From Chara braunii (Eukaryota; Streptophyta; Charophyceae; Charales; Characeae), in NCBI GenBank assembly GCA_003427395.1, contig BFEA01000125.1, positions 962,735 through 986,265 on the forward strand: a stretch of 23,531 bases of DNA, in the 5' to 3' direction. Shown piece by piece: positions 20,220 through 23,531 of this stretch. Within the stretch, counting starts at the first letter, position 1. Every line of letters begins with the position of its first letter. Under the pieces are notes generated by a model. That model searched no databases. It worked only from the letters and a program-made list of their open reading frames with translations, and was not told the DNA's origin. The position numbers were made by a program, and so were the translations under genes.

Positions 20220-20405
20220 AGGCTGAAAATGTGCCGCCACATGGAAAAATGCTCCGGCCTACCCAAGGGATGCCGAAACTTGAAAAAATAGAGCAAAAGA
20301 TTCATTAGGCATTTTTCTCTCAAGTAGGCTACCCCTTGGGCCTTGGACTCAAGAGGGCAGCATTTTCCAAGTGGTGTGAGGTTGGAAAAAGGCCCAAGGG
20401 GTAAC
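20220..20405. repeat. fold-back segment with nested inverted repeats
   Basis: TACCCCTTGGGCC (20330-20342) pairs perfectly with GGCCCAAGGGGTA (20391-20403). Inside this loop TTTTCCAA (20363-20370) pairs with TTGGAAAA. The left part (CCACATGGAAAAATGCTCC, about 20236-20254) is a near-complement of the AGCATTTTCCAAGTGG part at 20359-20374. The segment could be a worn miniature element or a structured RNA. Confidence 0.6.
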
Positions 20406-20556
20406 TAGAGTTGGTACCAACCACTCGGACTGCATGAACCTGGCCAAAATGAGGCCCAGGTGCCCCCGGAGAAGCCTAGTGGTGAAAATTGGTCTTGGGG
20501 GTACCTCGGTTCACTATGGGGCACTTGGAGAGGCTCATGGGCTGGCCGGACTGCTG

Positions 20557-20580
20557 TTCCCAGCCTACATAAGCTGGGAA
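20557..20580. repeat. short perfect inverted repeat
   Basis: TTCCCAGC and GCTGGGAA arms of 8 bp flank an 8-base loop (CTACATAA). Confidence 0.75.
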
Positions 20581-21177
20581 TTCAGTCCGCCACACTCCCA
20601 TTTGCATGAGGAGTGCCCATGCTGCCCAATTGTGCCCATGACAACACTACACTCACTTGGAGTGGAGTGAGGGGAACCCTGATGATGAGAAGGGGAACTC
20701 AAAATGGTCGACTCTGTTCTGGGAAAGCAAAAAGAGCATGGGATCGCCGAGATTGAGTATATGGCAAAATAGTTTCCTTTTGAGAAATGTGTACCCCTGG
20801 ATGAATGAGTCATGGCATGAATCTTTGTGAGAGGTTAGGGGACCTATGGGTAAAGAGGCATGAAGAATCCTCACTCCTCCCGGATAAGTCAGAGCAACAA
20901 GAGGCATGAGAGGTTAGAGAAAGAGAAAACAAGTGATGACACATACCCTTTGCTATGGTTGAACGACCGGACGGGTTAGTGCTGCTTGGGGTTGCGAGCC
21001 TCAATTCGAGCACTAGACGCTAAGTCGGATGTATATATGAACATGAGAATGATGATTGGCGCGGGAAAAAGGAAGAAGCATGCGTAAAACCCAAGAAGAT
21101 GGTCGTCTTATAAACCCTGAGACGGAAATAGGATCCGTGTCCTCGAGGCCCACCCCCTCGGGCGCTAACATTGGAAT
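20581..21177. other. unassigned stretch
   Basis: I see no gene or repeat array here. It is AT-richer than the middle of the window, and the short ORFs have no recognised domain. Confidence 0.4.
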
Positions 21178-21365
21178 GATAAGGATGACCCTAACCAAGC
21201 TGTCCGATGGAAATGGATAAGGATGGCCCTAACCAGGCTGTCCGATGGAAATGGATAAGGATAACCCTAACCAGACTGTCCGATTGAAATGGATAAGAAT
21301 GACCCTAACCAGGCTGTTCGACTTGGAATTGGAAAGAACGATCCTAACCAGGTTGTTCGGAATGG
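21178..21365 (+). repeat. 38-bp tandem repeat, about five copies
   Basis: The block CCCTAACCA recurs at 21189, 21227, 21265 and 21303, exactly 38 bases apart, with a variant at 21342. Other shared pieces are GGCTGTCCGATGG and AAATGGATAAGGAT. The CCCTAACC word resembles telomeric sequence, but it is only part of the larger unit. Confidence 0.9.
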
Positions 21366-21454
21366 CCCCTGACAAGGGTCATTCTTTGGAATTGGCACTG
21401 GGTCTCCTTGCATGGTTGCTTGAGAAGGACAAGACTGGAAAGAGTAGAGCTTTG

Positions 21455-21660
21455 GAAGAGACATTGGACTGAGCTTTGGAGAAGACATTGGACTCAGCCT
21501 TCGAAAAGATATTGGACTCAGCCTTGGAAAGGATATTGGATTCAGTCTTGCAAGAGATATTGGAATGAACGTTGATTGGATTGAGCTTTGGATTTGGACT
21601 GAGCCTTGGAATCGGATTGAGCCTTGAAACTGGATTGAGCACTGAAAATTGCATTGCATA
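21455..21660 (+). repeat. 24-bp then 18-bp tandem repeats
   Basis: ATTGG starts units at 21463, 21487, 21511, 21535 and 21559, exactly 24 bases apart, with GGACTCAGCCTTGGAAAAG-like content. From about 21575 the unit changes to about 18 bases (GGATTGAGCCTTGAAACT-like) for four copies. Both periods are multiples of 6, and a minus-strand frame (21666-21379) stays open with an octapeptide repeat of SKAESNIF type. Confidence 0.9.
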
Positions 21661-22624
21661 AATCAAGGGACCCTAGGCAACTTGAAATTGACATGAAAAT
21701 AGCCTTGAAATGAATTTCTTTTTTCTTCTAGTCCTTGGTCTCAACAAGAGGGGAATATCGGTGCTCGCACTACGACCTCAAGACCTCTATCTCTTTGAGG
21801 AAAAAAGTCTCAGCGTGACCTGTTCCTCTTGAAATGGGATGAGGGTTAAAGGACCAAAGCACCTACCACTTGGATCGGTGCTGCCCGTCCGGAACCAAGT
21901 CCGACAATGAGCTCCAGTCGGGGAGTTCAAACTGTGTCTCCTGCTGAACGCCTAAACGTCAAAAGGTAAGAGAACCAAATGGGCGAGAGAGTCATTCTTA
22001 TTCTAGTCTACTTCGCTACTCTCCAACCACACGCCATACCATAGAGGGGTGGCATGGCCGTTTGGGTCGGACCTTGGCCGCCCGCACTAAGTTGGGTGGC
22101 ACTGTCCAAGGGGAGGGGGCGGGCGAGGTACCGGGTAGAGACCGCCACTACCACGGGGCACTAACACTGCCCTGCTGGAACATTACAACCGTTTCAGGAC
22201 TAATTGCGAGGTCTTCGTAACTGCATTCGCGGACTAATAGAGAGTCCCAACTCTCTTGAAAGGAAGAGGTCGGATTCAGAAAACTACCACTCAGGAGGAA
22301 CGATTCGCGAGGAAAGCTCTTATGGCTAGACGAGGCCCTGGGAGGTTTGGACTGGACCTACCTGCCAGTTATGAGGAGGAACCTTAGTATTGGTGCTCGC
22401 CACGTAATAGAAAAAAGTCGGATCGAGTAGGAGGATGAGGCGCCACCTGCTGCGGAGGAACTGATCTCTATTTCTTTTGTGAAGCGGATGGACTTGTGTC
22501 CTTGACTGCGGTCGGCGAGCCAAAGGTCTGCGTACCTCCGAGTGAGAACCAGCCGTGCGATGGGGACATCGCGTTTTGAGTGGGGGGAAGGTGTGCCATC
22601 TACCAATGAAAACGCATGAAAAAA
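21661..22624. other. unassigned stretch with one short candidate exon
   Basis: The plus strand at about 21856-21970 gives an open frame (APTTWIGAARPEPSP, then an ATG at 21907 and VQTVSPAERLNVK) that runs into AAAAGGTAAGA, a good splice donor. This could be a worn exon, but there is no second exon or domain to support it. Similar words TATCGGTGCTCGC (21755) and TATTGGTGCTCGC (22389) lie about 630 bases apart. Nothing else is recognised. Confidence 0.35.
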
Positions 22625-22890
22625 ACTTGTTCAATTGACTTTGCATGGGCCTGAGAAAAGGGGGTTTGGCAAGATGCCTAGAACAGCAAAGACTTGTGTA
22701 ATTGGCTTTGCATGAGCCTGAGAAAAGGGGGTCTGACAAGATGCCCAGAACAGAAAGGACTTGTGTAATTGGCTTTGCATGGGCCTATGAAAGGGGCCTG
22801 GCAAGAGGTCCAGAGCAGAAAAGACTTGAGCAAGTGACTTAGTATGAGCTTGAGAAAGGACAAAGGGTGATATGCATGCGAAATTGGCAG
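22625..22890 (+). repeat. 67-bp tandem repeat, four copies
   Basis: Units start with ACTTG at 22625, 22692, 22759 and 22824, at steps of 67, 67 and 65. They share AATTGGCTTTGCATG, GGCCTGAGAAAAGGGGG and GGCAAGATGCC. The fourth unit is degenerate. Confidence 0.92.
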
Positions 22891-22959
22891 GACCTGAGAA
22901 GGGCCGGGTAAAATGACCCGGTGGAAATGTATGTGGATTTGACAAAGCCTGAACTTCGG

Positions 22960-23160
22960 GGAAGGGTGACGGAAAAACATGGATTGCACGGGCCGAAAGA
23001 CCCGACGGAAAACTGTATTGAAAACATGGATTGCATGGACCGAAAGACCCGAAAAAGAGCTGTATTGAAAACATGGATTGCATGGGCCGAAAGACCCGAA
23101 GGAAAGCGGCGTCAAAAACATGGATTGCACGGGCCGAAGGACCCAAATGAAAAAAGGGGT
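22960..23160 (+). repeat. 47-bp tandem repeat, four copies
   Basis: ACATGGATTGCA recurs at 22977, 23024, 23071 and 23118, exactly 47 bases apart, each followed by GGGCCGAAAGACCCGA or a close variant. The latter can form a small hairpin (GGGnCGAAAGnCCC). Since 47 is not a multiple of 3, the long minus-strand ORFs here switch phase between copies and are not genes. Confidence 0.93.
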
Positions 23161-23339
23161 ATTAAGAATGATGGTAACAAAAAATGAACCTGGCTGGCAT
23201 GGAATGAAAAGAGAGAAGCCCGAAGAAGATCCATGGACCCCCCATACCCTCCTCCACCCCAAGGGATGGAAAACTAAAGAAAACCCTGAGAAAAGAATGG
23301 AGAAGGACAAAAAGAACCCTGACAAGCTAACTACCCGTC

Positions 23340-23500
23340 TCACCCCACCCCAGCGTTGTCACGCGGGGATCCCCGGGGCCCAAGCCGGGGTAGGGGTTTC
23401 AACCCCGGAACCCCGCCGGGGGGCTACCCGACCCCCGCCCCCGCAAAAACAACCCCGGCCCTGCCCCAACCCCGCCACCCCCGCTCCCAGCCCAAACCAG
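23340..23500. repeat. G/C-rich tract related to the left end
   Basis: About 23380-23425 (CAAGCCGGGG, AACCCCGGAACCCCG, CCGGGG) repeats the core of 127-175 in the same orientation. C-rich DNA follows to about 23495. Confidence 0.75.
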
Positions 23501-23531
23501 ACATGGACGCACGAATGGACAAACGATTGGA

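Larger units (their letters stand above)
18340..20450 (+). repeat. dispersed family of short palindromic motifs in degenerate repeat DNA
   Basis: A motif of the form CTGCAGTCC, about 10 bases, GGACTGCATAGG recurs at about 18747 and 18905. Variants occur near 18174, 18351, 18600, 19410, 19783 and 20425. Each can fold as a short hairpin. The variant at 19415-19432 is a perfect 18-base palindrome, and those at about 18362 and 19790 are GGGACTG-CAAGTCCC-like. Between them, AT-rich words such as CCAAATAAAAATTG and CAAAATGGAG recur. No protein coding is supported. It may be an old non-coding repeat or worn satellite. Confidence 0.65.

Noticed and set aside
21189-21310. CCCTAACC words as telomeric repeat
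   Set aside because: They occur once per 38-base unit, not in tandem.
22326-23343. Several long minus-strand ORFs with repeated FGPCNPCF-like segments
   Set aside because: They are read through 67-bp and 47-bp repeats; the peptide repeats fall in changing frames and no domain exists.

Overview
This window looks like repeat-dense, heterochromatin-type nuclear DNA from a eukaryote, most likely a fungus and perhaps a basidiomycete. The evidence is the kind of mobile-element proteins present: a KDZ/Plavaka-type transposase, a fungal-style Ty3/Gypsy integrase C-terminus and a Ty3/Gypsy reverse transcriptase. Long microsatellites, many minisatellites and a candidate spliceosomal intron also fit. 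I see no bacterial operon, no rRNA or tRNA gene and no intact host housekeeping gene. All protein identities come from motif recognition by eye, not from a database search.

Layout. 1-200 is a G/C-rich low-complexity tract with a 29-base poly-T. 201-5824 is AT-richer and carries three decayed plus-strand genes in a row: a Plavaka/KDZ-like transposase (201-2240), a Ulp1/SENP-like cysteine protease (about 2737-3608) and an unrecognised protein with a basic then acidic N-terminal half and one convincing intron (3981-5824). Behind them are a GA microsatellite, 48-bp repeats and a pair of diverged direct repeats of about 217 bp (6189-6405 and 6631-6847), which look like the subterminal region of the same DNA transposon. 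CACTA-type motifs at 6970 and 7026 may mark its edge. Near 7.1 kb the composition changes to GC-rich DNA.

7.1-17.2 kb is a retroelement graveyard mixed with minisatellites. It holds a minus-strand Ty3/Gypsy integrase C-terminal fragment (8831-9934), a possible minus-strand primer-binding site (7685-7696), a ~90-bp repeat (11840-12440), a striking 60-bp repeat with A/B alternation (13201-14135) and a plus-strand Ty3/Gypsy reverse-transcriptase pseudogene (16446-17155). 17.6-23.2 kb holds almost only repeats: a 15-bp GC-rich array, a dispersed family of short palindromes (18.3-20.45 kb), a fold-back segment (20220-20405), then arrays with periods of 38, 24, 18, 67 and 47 bp. The window closes with a G/C-rich tract that shares a core with the one at the start.

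How the genes may work together. The three-gene block at the left is the most interesting part. A transposase, a SUMO-protease-like peptidase and a highly charged accessory protein in the same orientation, followed by repeat-rich DNA, suggest one large composite DNA transposon, now inactivated by point stops and frameshifts. The two Ty3/Gypsy fragments lie on opposite strands, so they belong to different insertions.
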